Positions 1-8,773 of a stretch of DNA of 64,000 nucleotides are shown here, piece after piece; positions within the stretch are counted from its first letter, which is position 1; every line of letters begins with the position of its first letter. The stretch lies in assembly GCA_913019965.1 (NCBI GenBank), contig CAJVZR010000010.1:1-64000 (forward strand). Reading direction: 5' to 3'. The stretch comes from an uncultured Oleispira sp. Its GTDB lineage: Bacteria > Pseudomonadota > Gammaproteobacteria > Pseudomonadales > Oceanobacteraceae. Under the pieces are notes generated by a model that searched no databases, was not told where the DNA came from, and saw only the letters and a program-made list of their open reading frames with translations. A program made the translations under genes and the position numbers.

Positions 1-786
1 ACGCTAGAACTGGGCGGTAAGTCTCCGACCATCGTCGCTCCTGACTACGATATCCGCACAGTCGCCGAGCGCATGACCTTCCCTAAATTCTTAAACGCTG
101 GCCAAACCTGTGTTGCCCCTGACTACATATTTCTACCAGAAGGCAAGGTTGAAGAGTTTGTTAAGCACGCGAAAGAAATCGTGGGTAGCCGTTACGACAG
201 CGTCAACAACTCAGACTTAACTGCAATCATCGACCAAGCTGCATTCACTCGCTTGCAAGCCACCCTAGAAGACGCCAAAGAAAAAGGCGCCGAAGTGGTT
301 AATCTATTGCAAGGCGCTGACGCAAACGCAGAAAGCAAAAAAATCGCACCGCACATCATCGTAAACCCAAGCGATGACATGATCGTAATGCAAGACGAGA
401 TCTTCGGCCCACTGCTACCGATCAAAACCTATAAATCATTGGATGAAGTGGTTGAGTACATCAACGAACGCGATCGTCCGCTGGGCTTGTACATGTTCTC
501 TAACGACAAGAAAACTCAGAACGATTTATTCTACAAAACATTGTCTGGCGGCGTATGCATCAACGATTGTATGTTCCACGTTGCTCAACACGATATGCCA
601 TTTGGCGGAATTGGTAATAGCGGCATGGGCCACTACCATGGTGAAGAAGGCTTTAAAGAGTTTTCCAAGCTGCGCCCAGTATTCAAACAGTCTGGCCTAA
701 CGTCTAAAATCATTTTGATGCTGTCTCCACCTTACGGCGGTCTATTCAAGAATGTTGTTAATTTGATGTTGAAATTTAGATTGTAA
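1..786 (+). CDS. Aldehyde dehydrogenase, coniferyl-aldehyde type, 3' part
   Basis: The frame is open from the left edge, so only about 261 C-terminal residues of a family usually near 470 are present. ELGGKSP at fragment residues 3-9 carries the general-base glutamate and GQTCVAP at 34-40 the catalytic cysteine (Cys37). EIFGPLLPI follows, the normal order for NAD(P)-dependent aldehyde dehydrogenases. The GQTCVAPDY form and the hydrophobic tail after PPYG fit the branch annotated as coniferyl aldehyde dehydrogenase. Members of that branch in hydrocarbon-degrading bacteria may act on long-chain aldehydes, but the substrate cannot be read here. A strong terminator follows, so this is the last gene of its transcript. 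Confidence 0.9.
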   Translation, partial: TLELGGKSPTIVAPDYDIRTVAERMTFPKFLNAGQTCVAPDYIFLPEGKVEEFVKHAKEIVGSRYDSVNNSDLTAIIDQAAFTRLQATLEDAKEKGAEVVNLLQGADANAESKKIAPHIIVNPSDDMIVMQDEIFGPLLPIKTYKSLDEVVEYINERDRPLGLYMFSNDKKTQNDLFYKTLSGGVCINDCMFHVAQHDMPFGGIGNSGMGHYHGEEGFKEFSKLRPVFKQSGLTSKIILMLSPPYGGLFKNVVNLMLKFRL

Positions 787-810
787 TTTTTCACTAATTT
801 TAAAGCATAA

Positions 811-846
811 AAACCGCCTTGCTGGAATCCAGAAGGCGGTTTTTTT
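811..846 (+). terminator. Rho-independent terminator after the aldehyde dehydrogenase
   Basis: An inverted repeat pairs AAACCGCCTT (811-820) with AAGGCGGTTT (833-842). It is GC-rich in the middle and followed by a T run to 846. It sits 25 bases past the stop codon and before the convergent HNH gene. The A-rich left flank could let it work on the minus strand as well. Confidence 0.9.
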
Positions 847-856
847 GTGCCTGATT

Positions 857-2476
857 TCACGTTATTTTCTTTGCTGCCAGCAAGCCATCAATTGCCATTC
901 CCAAATCCATTGATTCACCCGCCCATTTAGTCACTGCCGTTTTTTCATCAATGGTATTATAGATCACCCTAGGAATCGTCTTTCCTAAATCTTCATGATT
1001 ACAGCAAGCACAACTAAACTTCGCTGGGTTGGCCGCTATAACAAAGTCTTTTGATTTATTAAATGGCGCATTCCAATACTGGTCGACTTTAGAGAAACAT
1101 AACCGCTCGGCAAAGCGCTGTGGGTTAGATTTGTGATTAGGAGCTGTAGGTTTAAGCGAAAGGAAGAACGAGCCTTTATGCAGTTCTCTATGATGATAGC
1201 GACACAAGGTTACTAGATTATCTAACTTAGTCTCACCGCCATCGGCCCAATGCTTTATATGATGCCCTTCGACATAACGGATTTCACAACAGCCTGGGAA
1301 CTGACAGCTTCCATCTCGAATCGTTAATGCCCTCGCCATAGCAGGCGGTATAACCCGTGTTTTACGGCCTATATCCAACACATTGCCGACCTCATCCTCT
1401 TGTACCAGCAGCAAGCCCGCATCACATGCCATGCGCCTTGCCACATCGGGTAATAGCCAGCGGCCATCTAAATTAGTATCTACTGGCGTTCCTGCTGTAT
1501 GGCCTGCCCCAGCTCTGACATGCATCACTAATTGGCAACGTTCTGCGCCTTTTAATGATTCAATAGTCGGGTTCGCAAGATAATGCTCAGCGATGGCTAA
1601 TAATGCATCGGCTTGACGTTGAGGAAAGGTCAAGTTTTCTTCTTTTTTATCGAGAGAAAAAGTTTCCGCGGAAACGCTTTTTGCACTGTTTTGAGGCAGT
1701 TCCGAACTCTCTATTTCACTATCTTTTCCATTCACTACTTCCATTTTTCTATCAGCTTCGCTATCACGAGCCTTTTGAGCATCCGCGATTTTATCACCGA
1801 GTTCCTTTAGTGCTTTTGCGATTAAGCCACCCTCTTCCTGCGGAAGCTTAGCTTTGATAATCCATGAACCATCATCGTCTTGATAACAGGTTACACTTCT
1901 ATTTTCTTGTTGCTGTTCATACTTTCTTTTTTCTTGCTCTTCTTGGCTAAGGCCAATATCTGCAGCATTAAAATCTTCTTGCTTATCGGCAATACGGCTC
2001 ACGGTACGATAGGCTTTCACCAGAATTTCCATGTGCTGAGCTGTACCATATTCCGCAATATTTAATAAAAAACCTTCATCTTCTTCAGTGGCTATTCTGG
2101 TCATAGCTCGAACTTTAGAAAAACTGATCTTACCTTTTTGAAAAGCCTCGTTAATTAATGGCAAACCTTCTAATGCTCTAGCAACTCTTACTTTTTCACG
2201 GGCTGCCGTCATGGCGATACCACATTTCCAATTTAACCAATGGGCACAAGACCGAATGCCATAACCCGCCCAAATTTGTCTGCGGTCGAATTCTGCGATG
2301 AGTTTTAAGAAGCGATAATTGGCGGCGTTAATTTGGCCTGCGAGCGTGGTGATTTGATCTTCGAGTTGTTCATTACTTTCTTCCAAAGAAGTGGAATACT
2401 CACTGGGGTTTTCGCTAATACCTTCAAGAAGACCTTCGCTAATATCTTCGTAATCTACAGTTTTTAACGCATACAT
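857..2476 (-). CDS. DUF222 / HNH endonuclease family protein
   Basis: This 539-residue protein has a DUF222 (13E12-repeat) region over roughly residues 50-330 and a C-terminal HNH nuclease motif. Cys391 and Cys396 form a CxxxxC pair, HHIKHW lies at 405-410, and Cys425 with the HH at 428-429 completes the zinc and metal site. No catalytic residue looks lost. A charged, low-complexity insert at about 230-285 splits the DUF222 region. The family is common in actinobacteria and scattered in proteobacteria; its role is not established, and mobile-element or DNA-repair functions have been suggested. No transposon ends or direct repeats flank it. It has its own promoter region of 157 bases. Confidence 0.85.
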   Translation of the reverse strand: MYALKTVDYEDISEGLLEGISENPSEYSTSLEESNEQLEDQITTLAGQINAANYRFLKLIAEFDRRQIWAGYGIRSCAHWLNWKCGIAMTAAREKVRVARALEGLPLINEAFQKGKISFSKVRAMTRIATEEDEGFLLNIAEYGTAQHMEILVKAYRTVSRIADKQEDFNAADIGLSQEEQEKRKYEQQQENRSVTCYQDDDGSWIIKAKLPQEEGGLIAKALKELGDKIADAQKARDSEADRKMEVVNGKDSEIESSELPQNSAKSVSAETFSLDKKEENLTFPQRQADALLAIAEHYLANPTIESLKGAERCQLVMHVRAGAGHTAGTPVDTNLDGRWLLPDVARRMACDAGLLLVQEDEVGNVLDIGRKTRVIPPAMARALTIRDGSCQFPGCCEIRYVEGHHIKHWADGGETKLDNLVTLCRYHHRELHKGSFFLSLKPTAPNHKSNPQRFAERLCFSKVDQYWNAPFNKSKDFVIAANPAKFSCACCNHEDLGKTIPRVIYNTIDEKTAVTKWAGESMDLGMAIDGLLAAKKIT

Positions 2477-2633
2477 AAAGTCACCATAAACTAGAATAAA
2501 TGCAGTTATACAACCTGTATTAATTTTAGCTTATGGCGACACTAAAGAAGCAGAAAACATCTATTTTTATAGACTATTTCTATCTATCAATGGTTATTTA
2601 AATTTAAAATAAACCCTCATAACGATTTAATAA

Positions 2634-3059
2634 TTACAGCAACTTATTTAATACAGAAATCATGATATAACCGAAGCCAATCGTGGCTGGTAGAAAACCG
2701 GCACACACGATTATACGCCCAAGAACTGTATCGCTATTACCCGCTTTAGGATTCATCGCCTTGGCAATAAAACCTGCGGGGTTATAGAGTAAACCAGCAC
2801 AAAAGATCACAATAATTGCATTAGGGATCTGAAGTTCTAAATGCGTGATGACAAAATAGAGAACCGCTGCTAATCCCGTCATTATGGTGTAATCGACATG
2901 GCTGCGAATAAGATTATGAGTGGCTGGAAATATCTTTTTTAGAAAACCGATTTTCCCATAAATAATTAAGGTTGCTAGCCAAGCCTCGACTAAAGAGATC
3001 AGCATCGCGATAGCTGCGGTAATTAATAACCACTGAGGGCCAACTTCGGGGAATGTCAT
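2634..3059 (-). CDS. Small four-helix membrane protein of unknown function
   Basis: The 141 residues contain about four hydrophobic segments (near 10-33, 57-75, 78-98 and 115-138). I do not recognise a family. The start codon overlaps the stop of the upstream nitrilase gene (ATGA, 3056-3059), so the two are translationally coupled and probably act together. The membrane protein could carry the substrate or product of the hydrolase or anchor it. That is inferred only from the overlap. Confidence 0.7.
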   Translation of the reverse strand: MTFPEVGPQWLLITAAIAMLISLVEAWLATLIIYGKIGFLKKIFPATHNLIRSHVDYTIMTGLAAVLYFVITHLELQIPNAIIVIFCAGLLYNPAGFIAKAMNPKAGNSDTVLGRIIVCAGFLPATIGFGYIMISVLNKLL

Positions 3060-4069
3060 GATACTGCCTTTTCATTATTCTGTTTTGATTTTACGTTCTT
3101 GTTATACCAACGCTTGCCAAAGTAACCATCTAAATGCCAAGAGATAATCGGTAAGAGGCCCCGCTTGCGTAACCAAAACTGTTTGGGAATTTTATGCTTA
3201 GTACCCAGCTGCCCAAGAGTCATCTGCCCAAGAGTCAGTTCGGCGATAACGAAGCCTTCACCTTCTTCTTTACTTCTGTGGGCGAGTATCTTGCCATGGC
3301 CATCAATAATAGCCGCATGACCTTCTAATATACCTTGGTAACGTAGGCCAGGAATGCTGGGGAATTTACTTTCAAAGCGCCCACAATGGGATGCATGAAT
3401 AACCGGCGCACCGATTAAACGAGCGGTTTCTTGCACGGTGGCGATAAAGTTTTCAGAATTTTTTTCTTCCATGTTTCGGGTTAAAAATGCTGGCCAATTT
3501 TCAGGAATGCTCCACCAATGAGAGCCGCCGATAATGACATCGACCTTACCTTGTAAACGACGGGCAGTTTGAGTACGCAGGAACTCCCAACACACAGCGG
3601 TTCCAACTCGAATTCCATCGACTAATCCAAGTTCACCCGTATCACTGGGCTCACCGCCTTCATAGAAAGCCGCTTCCCACATGGTAGGAAGATCTTTGTC
3701 ATGGCGTCCTATTAATTTTCCATTACTGAAACACAAGTAGCGGTTACGAACCCCTGCTAAATTGCCATCACTGTTTGTGATTCGACACATGAATGAGCCG
3801 CCAATAACGATCTGATGCAGGGTCGATAAGCGCTGTAATAATTGCGCCGACATTCCTTCTTCTGTTTCTATTTTGCTAACAAGTTGAGGATCAAAATTGA
3901 CTCCAGTATTGAAAAACTCGGGGAGTGCAATCCAGCTTGCCCCTTTCGCAATCGCCTGTTCGACCAAATGCTCGCATCTGGCTAGGTTATAAGTGGTATC
4001 ACCTATGCGAGTATCCAGCTGTATCGCGGCGGCTATTATTTTTTTATCGCCATGAGTTGCTTGCGTCAT
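3056..4069 (-). CDS. Carbon-nitrogen hydrolase (nitrilase superfamily)
   Basis: The nitrilase-fold triad is visible: Glu51 in WIALPEFF, Lys125 in GRHDKDLPT and Cys160 in GTAVCWEF. The family hydrolyses non-peptide C-N bonds in amides, nitriles or carbamoyl compounds. The branch cannot be assigned from motifs alone. At 337 residues it is a single-domain member without glutaminase or synthetase fusions. Translation is coupled to the downstream membrane protein by a four-base overlap. The divergent AraC-type regulator starts 139 bases away and may control both directions. Confidence 0.88.
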   Translation of the reverse strand: MTQATHGDKKIIAAAIQLDTRIGDTTYNLARCEHLVEQAIAKGASWIALPEFFNTGVNFDPQLVSKIETEEGMSAQLLQRLSTLHQIVIGGSFMCRITNSDGNLAGVRNRYLCFSNGKLIGRHDKDLPTMWEAAFYEGGEPSDTGELGLVDGIRVGTAVCWEFLRTQTARRLQGKVDVIIGGSHWWSIPENWPAFLTRNMEEKNSENFIATVQETARLIGAPVIHASHCGRFESKFPSIPGLRYQGILEGHAAIIDGHGKILAHRSKEEGEGFVIAELTLGQMTLGQLGTKHKIPKQFWLRKRGLLPIISWHLDGYFGKRWYNKNVKSKQNNEKAVS

Positions 4070-4208
4070 GCAGTGCCTGCCTTAAAAATCTAGAAAAGAT
4101 CGAGAATTTATAGTGCCAGAGTCAGCTAAAAGTTAAATTGCGCAGTCAGACACGACTATGGTATTTTCAGACATCTGTAATTGCTAAACGAATTACCCAA
4201 GGTCTCTC

Positions 4209-5219
4209 ATGCAGCACATCTCTACAATCTATGCGCGATTCATCTGCCGAGAGCTGCAATTGTCTGCAGTAGAGGCAGATCGACTGCTATGCGATTCGTC
4301 GTTACAATATGGCGACATTAGCGCACAGCCTTTTATGCCTTATCCTGATTTCTTCAGTTTTCTGCGCCGTGTGCAGGCTCAGTATCCAGACGAATCATTG
4401 GGTTTAAAGGTTGGACTTAAACTTGCGCCAGCGGCATTAGGCGAACTGGGTAATGCCATGCTGTGCGCTCCAAGTGTAAAAGATGCGCTTATGCTCGCGG
4501 CGGCGATGGTTCACATTCATGCGGCTTATTTTCGCTTAGATGTTATTAAAACTGCACAGGGGATAAAAGTAATCTTCATTGAACTGGCGGACCTGGGCAG
4601 TACGCAAAGATTTCAAACAGAGGTGATGATGCTGTTATCACAGAATTTAATCGAAGCCGTCGTCGGTGGGAATTTTGAGAACGGAAAATTTTTCTTTCCC
4701 TATGAAAAACCCAAGCAATCTATTAATTATGCCGAGTACCTTCATAGCCCTTGTTATTTTTCGGCCAGCCATGGGGCCATTGAAATTCCTGAGCAGTATT
4801 TATCTCTGCAATCGCCCTTCTTTGACCCTGTTATTTGGGAAGGTCTTCAGCTGAAGTTAGATCAACAATTGAAACAGCTTCGCAAAGATAGCCAAAGCCC
4901 GTTTAGCGATCATGTACGCCGTTTTCTTTCGGCGCAACCACCGCCTTTATTGTCAGTTACTGAGGTTGCGCAGAGTTTAAATATAACCGAGCGCTCCTTA
5001 AGCCGACATTTAAAAACAGAAGGCAGTAGCTTCAGCCTAATACGAACTCGAATATTAAAAGAATACGCCGAGTTTTATCTTACCCAATCAGATTTAACAA
5101 TCGATGCCATTGCCTGCCAACTGGGCTACAAAGATTTCTCCAGCTTTCGCCGAGCATTTAAGCTGTGGTTTGCTTGCTCGCCGTCACAGTTTAGAAATAA
5201 TCATAGCGATAACAGATGA
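4209..5219 (+). CDS. AraC-family transcriptional regulator
   Basis: This is a 336-residue regulator of the OruR/ArgR-like AraC subgroup. An N-terminal ligand-sensing region (PF12625 type) spans about residues 15-200. A C-terminal double helix-turn-helix spans about 235-330, with VTEVAQSLNITERSLSRHLK as first recognition helix and AIACQLGYKDFSSFRRAFK as second. It is divergent from the nitrilase operon and followed, on the opposite strand, by the PF10118 gene. Relatives often control nearby lipid or hydrocarbon oxidation genes, which fits the BVMO downstream but is inference. The Shine-Dalgarno is weak (AAGG at 4199-4202). Confidence 0.88.
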   Translation: MQHISTIYARFICRELQLSAVEADRLLCDSSLQYGDISAQPFMPYPDFFSFLRRVQAQYPDESLGLKVGLKLAPAALGELGNAMLCAPSVKDALMLAAAMVHIHAAYFRLDVIKTAQGIKVIFIELADLGSTQRFQTEVMMLLSQNLIEAVVGGNFENGKFFFPYEKPKQSINYAEYLHSPCYFSASHGAIEIPEQYLSLQSPFFDPVIWEGLQLKLDQQLKQLRKDSQSPFSDHVRRFLSAQPPPLLSVTEVAQSLNITERSLSRHLKTEGSSFSLIRTRILKEYAEFYLTQSDLTIDAIACQLGYKDFSSFRRAFKLWFACSPSQFRNNHSDNR

Positions 5220-5235
5220 CCTACCCAGCCGCTTA

Positions 5236-6111
5236 TTAATAAGCGGCCGCTACCAAGGCATTACACGCTTCGTGAGGATTACCTGTTGCGTCGTAACTCT
5301 TCACCCATTCTCCATAGTTGTGTACCACGGGAATATCTTCTGGGTGAAAACTGAGCTTAAAGTAGCGCAACAGATTGGGTGCAAAGGATGAGAAAAGGCC
5401 TTTGCGTGGGCCGTATAACCATGGAATGTTTTTGATAAACATTTTACAGCGCTGCCATTTAGAAAAACCATCGGCCTCTAACATTTGATCGGCAAAGTGG
5501 AACATAAAATGTGAGATTAACCATGTAGCTCGTACCATCGCTCTTGCACGAGTGAAGTAACCGACTTTCGCGACGTCTTTCATAACATTGAAGGCAACAG
5601 ATCTGTGTTCCATTTCTTCAATGGCATGCCAAGCAAATAACGCTCGCATTTTAGGGTCCATGCCAGCAGTGGTTTCTTTATTGGTAAAATAAGTATCGGC
5701 CAATAATGCAGTAAAGTGCTCTGCAGCTGCAGTGATCGCAAGGTTATATTCTGGCGACCAATTGCGTTCATCTTCTTTGGTTTTGTTTTTATGCTCGGCT
5801 AATAAGCGTTCCATTGGCATACCTTGTTCGGCCAATAGATTATTGTATTTAGTATGCGCTATGCCGTGTTGAGCTTCTTGCACGGTGAATTCTTTAACTT
5901 CGTGTATCAGCTGTGGATCGGTAATCTTGTCGCGAAACGCACGCACACTGGAAATAAAGTAGCGCTCACCTTCTGGGAAGGTCGACTGCAACGCATCGTG
6001 TATACGAGTTTTAAAGGGATCGTTGGAATGCCAATATCTTGGAATATTTCCGTCTAAGCCAAAATCAATATCTTTACGCGCTTCAATTTCTGGTTGAGTT
6101 GTTTTTGTCAT
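5236..6111 (-). CDS. PF10118-type predicted metal-dependent hydrolase
   Basis: The 291-residue helical protein matches the PF10118 family. It starts with the usual IxRYWHSNDPFKT segment, then has an E-x-x-H-rich helix pair: QEAQHGIAH near residue 84 and WHAIEEMEHRSVAF near 165. These carboxylates and histidines resemble a ferritin-like di-metal site. Biochemical function is unproven. The gene sits 12 bases downstream of the BVMO gene on the same strand, so they form an operon. In marine gammaproteobacteria such genes often accompany lipid or hydrocarbon metabolism, suggesting a role on hydrophobic substrates. Confidence 0.8.
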   Translation of the reverse strand: MTKTTQPEIEARKDIDFGLDGNIPRYWHSNDPFKTRIHDALQSTFPEGERYFISSVRAFRDKITDPQLIHEVKEFTVQEAQHGIAHTKYNNLLAEQGMPMERLLAEHKNKTKEDERNWSPEYNLAITAAAEHFTALLADTYFTNKETTAGMDPKMRALFAWHAIEEMEHRSVAFNVMKDVAKVGYFTRARAMVRATWLISHFMFHFADQMLEADGFSKWQRCKMFIKNIPWLYGPRKGLFSSFAPNLLRYFKLSFHPEDIPVVHNYGEWVKSYDATGNPHEACNALVAAAY

Positions 6112-6123
6112 TATTATTCTCCC

Positions 6124-7686
6124 TTATAAAAAATCAGCTTCCGCTTCAGTGAGTTGCGACTTTTTAGAGGTTTGGCTTTTCTTTTCTTCAGCAGGTTTTT
6201 TCGGTGCCTTTTCAGCTTCATAAAACTTCAAGCAATCGTCGGTGACCGAACCAAAACGCAGATTTTTCGCATCGACTTTATAATCCATCGCCACATCCCA
6301 AGGAGCACTCATACCACGGCGTGGTAACGTATCGATTACGCGCTGAACATAACCTGCGCCAAAATCTAATAGTGGTCGGGTTGGCATATTTGGGTCGGGC
6401 AATTCTGGCTGACAAATCTGTTTATCTTGCTCTGTCATATGCTGCATGATGCGACACAAGTGCTCACAGATAAGTCCAATTTTTAATGTCCAAGACGAGT
6501 TTGTATAACCAATGGCATAAGCAAAGTTCGGTACACCGCTAAGCATCAACGCTTTATAAGCGACGGTATCGGGATAATTAATCGGCTCACCATCTACGCT
6601 ATAATTAATGCCACCGAACAGCTGCACGTTTAAGCCCGTTGCGGTAATAACAATGTCCGCATCCAGCTGCTGGCCCGACTTCAGTTTTATACCATTTTCG
6701 GTAAAGGTATCGATATGGTCGGTAACGATGGAAGCATCACCGCTACTAATAGACTCAAATAAATCACCGTCGGTCACCGCGCACAAACGCTGATCCCAAG
6801 GATCATAAGGTGGGTTAAAATGCGTATCGATCGGATAATCTTCAGGTAATAGCTTCTTATTGCCTAAGCGTATGAGTTTACGTGCGGCATTGGGAAAACG
6901 CATACAGAAGCGCCACCACCAACGGGTTAAGTTGATGTTTTTACTGCGCACCATTTTGTACGCTAATTTTTCTGGGAAGATTTTTTTGATCACATTAGCA
7001 ATCGGATCTTCCGTTGGCAAACTCACCACATAGGTTGGGGTACGCTGCAACATGGTGACATGTTTGGCCTTGTCAGCCATTGCTGGAACCAAGGTCACTG
7101 CCGTTGCACCACTGCCGATGACCACAACTTTTTTATCTTGATAATCTAAATCTTCTGGCCAAGTTTGCGGATGAACAATCTGACCTTTAAAGTCTTCACG
7201 ACCATTAAAGTTGGGTGTAAAACCTTCGTCATAACGATAATAACCTGCTGCTGAGAATAACCAGCGCGCCGTCATTACCTCGGTTTTTCCTGTAGCGGTA
7301 TCCGTGAATTCTACTCGCCAATGCGCGTCTTCACTCGACCAGTTTGCGCTGACTACTCGGCTATTAAAACGGATCTTTTTTTCTATCTGGTTTTCATCTA
7401 CGGCTTCGCGCAGATAATCCATAATGGTGCCCGCATCGGCAATCGCTTTAGGACTTTTCCAAGGCTTAAATTCATAACCAAAGGTGTATAAATCGGAATC
7501 AGAACGAATACCCGGATAACGGAACAAGTCCCATGTGCCTCCAATATCGCCCCGAGATTCTAAGATGGTAAAGCGCTTGTTCGGCTGATCGCGTTGTAAA
7601 TAATACGCCAAACCAATACCGGAAACTCCGGCGCCAATAATCAATACATCTGTATCTGGGTTAGATCCTTTGGAGTGAGTGTTCAT
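6124..7686 (-). CDS. Flavin-containing monooxygenase, Baeyer-Villiger type
   Basis: The FAD-binding GAGVSG lies at residues 18-23 and the NADPH-binding GSGATA at 191-196. Between them, FKGQIVHPQTWP at 166-177 fits the Baeyer-Villiger fingerprint FxGxxxHxxxWP. The enzyme should insert oxygen next to a ketone, or oxygenate a soft heteroatom, using NADPH and O2. Subterminal alkane or long-chain ketone oxidation is a reasonable guess from context, not shown. At 520 residues the length is normal. The last ~35 residues are a lysine-rich, low-complexity tail. It is first in an operon with the PF10118 gene and divergent from a TetR regulator. Confidence 0.9.
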   Translation of the reverse strand: MNTHSKGSNPDTDVLIIGAGVSGIGLAYYLQRDQPNKRFTILESRGDIGGTWDLFRYPGIRSDSDLYTFGYEFKPWKSPKAIADAGTIMDYLREAVDENQIEKKIRFNSRVVSANWSSEDAHWRVEFTDTATGKTEVMTARWLFSAAGYYRYDEGFTPNFNGREDFKGQIVHPQTWPEDLDYQDKKVVVIGSGATAVTLVPAMADKAKHVTMLQRTPTYVVSLPTEDPIANVIKKIFPEKLAYKMVRSKNINLTRWWWRFCMRFPNAARKLIRLGNKKLLPEDYPIDTHFNPPYDPWDQRLCAVTDGDLFESISSGDASIVTDHIDTFTENGIKLKSGQQLDADIVITATGLNVQLFGGINYSVDGEPINYPDTVAYKALMLSGVPNFAYAIGYTNSSWTLKIGLICEHLCRIMQHMTEQDKQICQPELPDPNMPTRPLLDFGAGYVQRVIDTLPRRGMSAPWDVAMDYKVDAKNLRFGSVTDDCLKFYEAEKAPKKPAEEKKSQTSKKSQLTEAEADFL

Positions 7687-8058
7687 AACTTGCCTTTATT
7701 TTTAATGTTATTCGACACTGTGCATTTTATGTACCTAACAGCCAGTAAACTATGTTCAATATCGCCATTAATACGCAGTTAAACCAACCTGAAGCGCCTG
7801 AACGTATCATTGAGTTAATGCCTTACGGGAAGCACTTAGGGGGGATTTCTAGGGGAGTAGCAAAGGTGACCTATATAAAGATGCTGTTATAAAGGCAAAC
7901 CAAAGCCAAACTACTGCCAAACTACCGTCAAAGCACAGGAGGCAATTCATGCCATCCCCCCAAAGGATGCAACAACAACAAACCAGTTATGAATCAAAAT
8001 AAATAGAATGAAAATTATTTAAAGGGCAATATAAGTGATTAACCTTTTTTAATAGAAA
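7687..8058. other. Intergenic control region between BVMO and TetR genes
   Basis: This 372-base divergent spacer holds a direct repeat (GCCAAACTAC at 7905-7914 and 7916-7925, 11-base period). It also holds an AT-rich TTATAA at 7887-7892 that could be a minus-10 element, and a very short reading frame with a strong ribosome site at 7949-8002. I see no clear palindromic TetR operator. Confidence 0.5.
7949..8002 (+). CDS. Possible 17-residue leader peptide upstream of TetR
   Basis: A perfect AGGAGG (7937-7942) is placed 6 bases before an ATG. The frame encodes 17 residues including four glutamines in a row, then TAA at 8000-8002. It ends 56 bases before the TetR start, whose own ribosome site is weak. 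It could be a translated leader that tunes expression of the regulator. No attenuator hairpin was recognised, and a chance occurrence is possible. Confidence 0.35.
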   Translation: MPSPQRMQQQQTSYESK

Positions 8059-8703
8059 ATGATGATGAAAGACAATGTAGCCGAGCGTTTATTAGATTGT
8101 GCCTGTGACTTGTTTTTAGAAAAAGACTTTCATAGCGTGAGCATCCGTACCCTTGCCGAACAAGCTGATACTAGCAGCGGCATGATTAAGTATTACTTCA
8201 ATAACAAGCAGGGCTTGTTTGAAGCCATGATCAAGCGGGAATATGGGCGTATTTTGGATATTTTGCATGGAGTGATCATGCAAGAAGCCTTGCTCGACTT
8301 CACTCATATTATTAATCAAGTAATCTCGATCTATGAAGCGAATCCTAATATGCCTAAGTTTATCGCCAAAACTTACTTACTAAGACAAGGGCCAGGTAGT
8401 CACTTTCTGCAAGAGATGTTTGAATACGAGCAGCGTACGATTAAAAACTGGGTCGTTCAGGTGATTAAAGACGGCAAGATCGATCGTGATACCGATGCCG
8501 AGGTTGTGCGAATGGCGTTTATGTCCATCACCCTACTACCCGGCATGATGCAAGATACCTTGAAGCAAAGCTATGGTGATGCTGGTTATCAAGAGTTTCG
8601 CCAAAACTATGCAAAGTTTACCGGTGAGATGATCTTAAACGCACTAATACCTAAGTCAAAATCTGAGCCTCAATCCCTCTCTAAATCAAAAGGGCGTAAT
8701 TGA
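8059..8703 (+). CDS. TetR-family transcriptional regulator
   Basis: The N-terminal helix-turn-helix is clear (about residues 10-55): SIRTLAEQADTSSGMIKYYF followed by NNKQGLFEAMI. It is followed by an all-helical ligand domain, 214 residues in total. The start is ambiguous among three consecutive ATG codons (8059, 8062, 8065), with no good Shine-Dalgarno. It is divergent from the BVMO operon and lies upstream of, and in line with, the MDR oxidoreductase and DUF4442 genes. It is therefore a candidate repressor for either side. Confidence 0.9.
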   Translation: MMMKDNVAERLLDCACDLFLEKDFHSVSIRTLAEQADTSSGMIKYYFNNKQGLFEAMIKREYGRILDILHGVIMQEALLDFTHIINQVISIYEANPNMPKFIAKTYLLRQGPGSHFLQEMFEYEQRTIKNWVVQVIKDGKIDRDTDAEVVRMAFMSITLLPGMMQDTLKQSYGDAGYQEFRQNYAKFTGEMILNALIPKSKSEPQSLSKSKGRN

Positions 8704-8773
8704 TTAACGATCTTGCTTTAACTCGCTAGCTCTATCCGTGAATATGGCTCTATAGACAGTTAGGATCAATTCA

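Noticed and set aside
443-700. 85-residue plus-strand frame inside the aldehyde dehydrogenase
   Set aside because: Overlaps a well-supported gene in another frame and shows no family pattern.
1603-1851. 82-residue plus-strand frame opposite the HNH gene
   Set aside because: Antisense shadow with a low-complexity, non-protein-like composition and no ribosome site.
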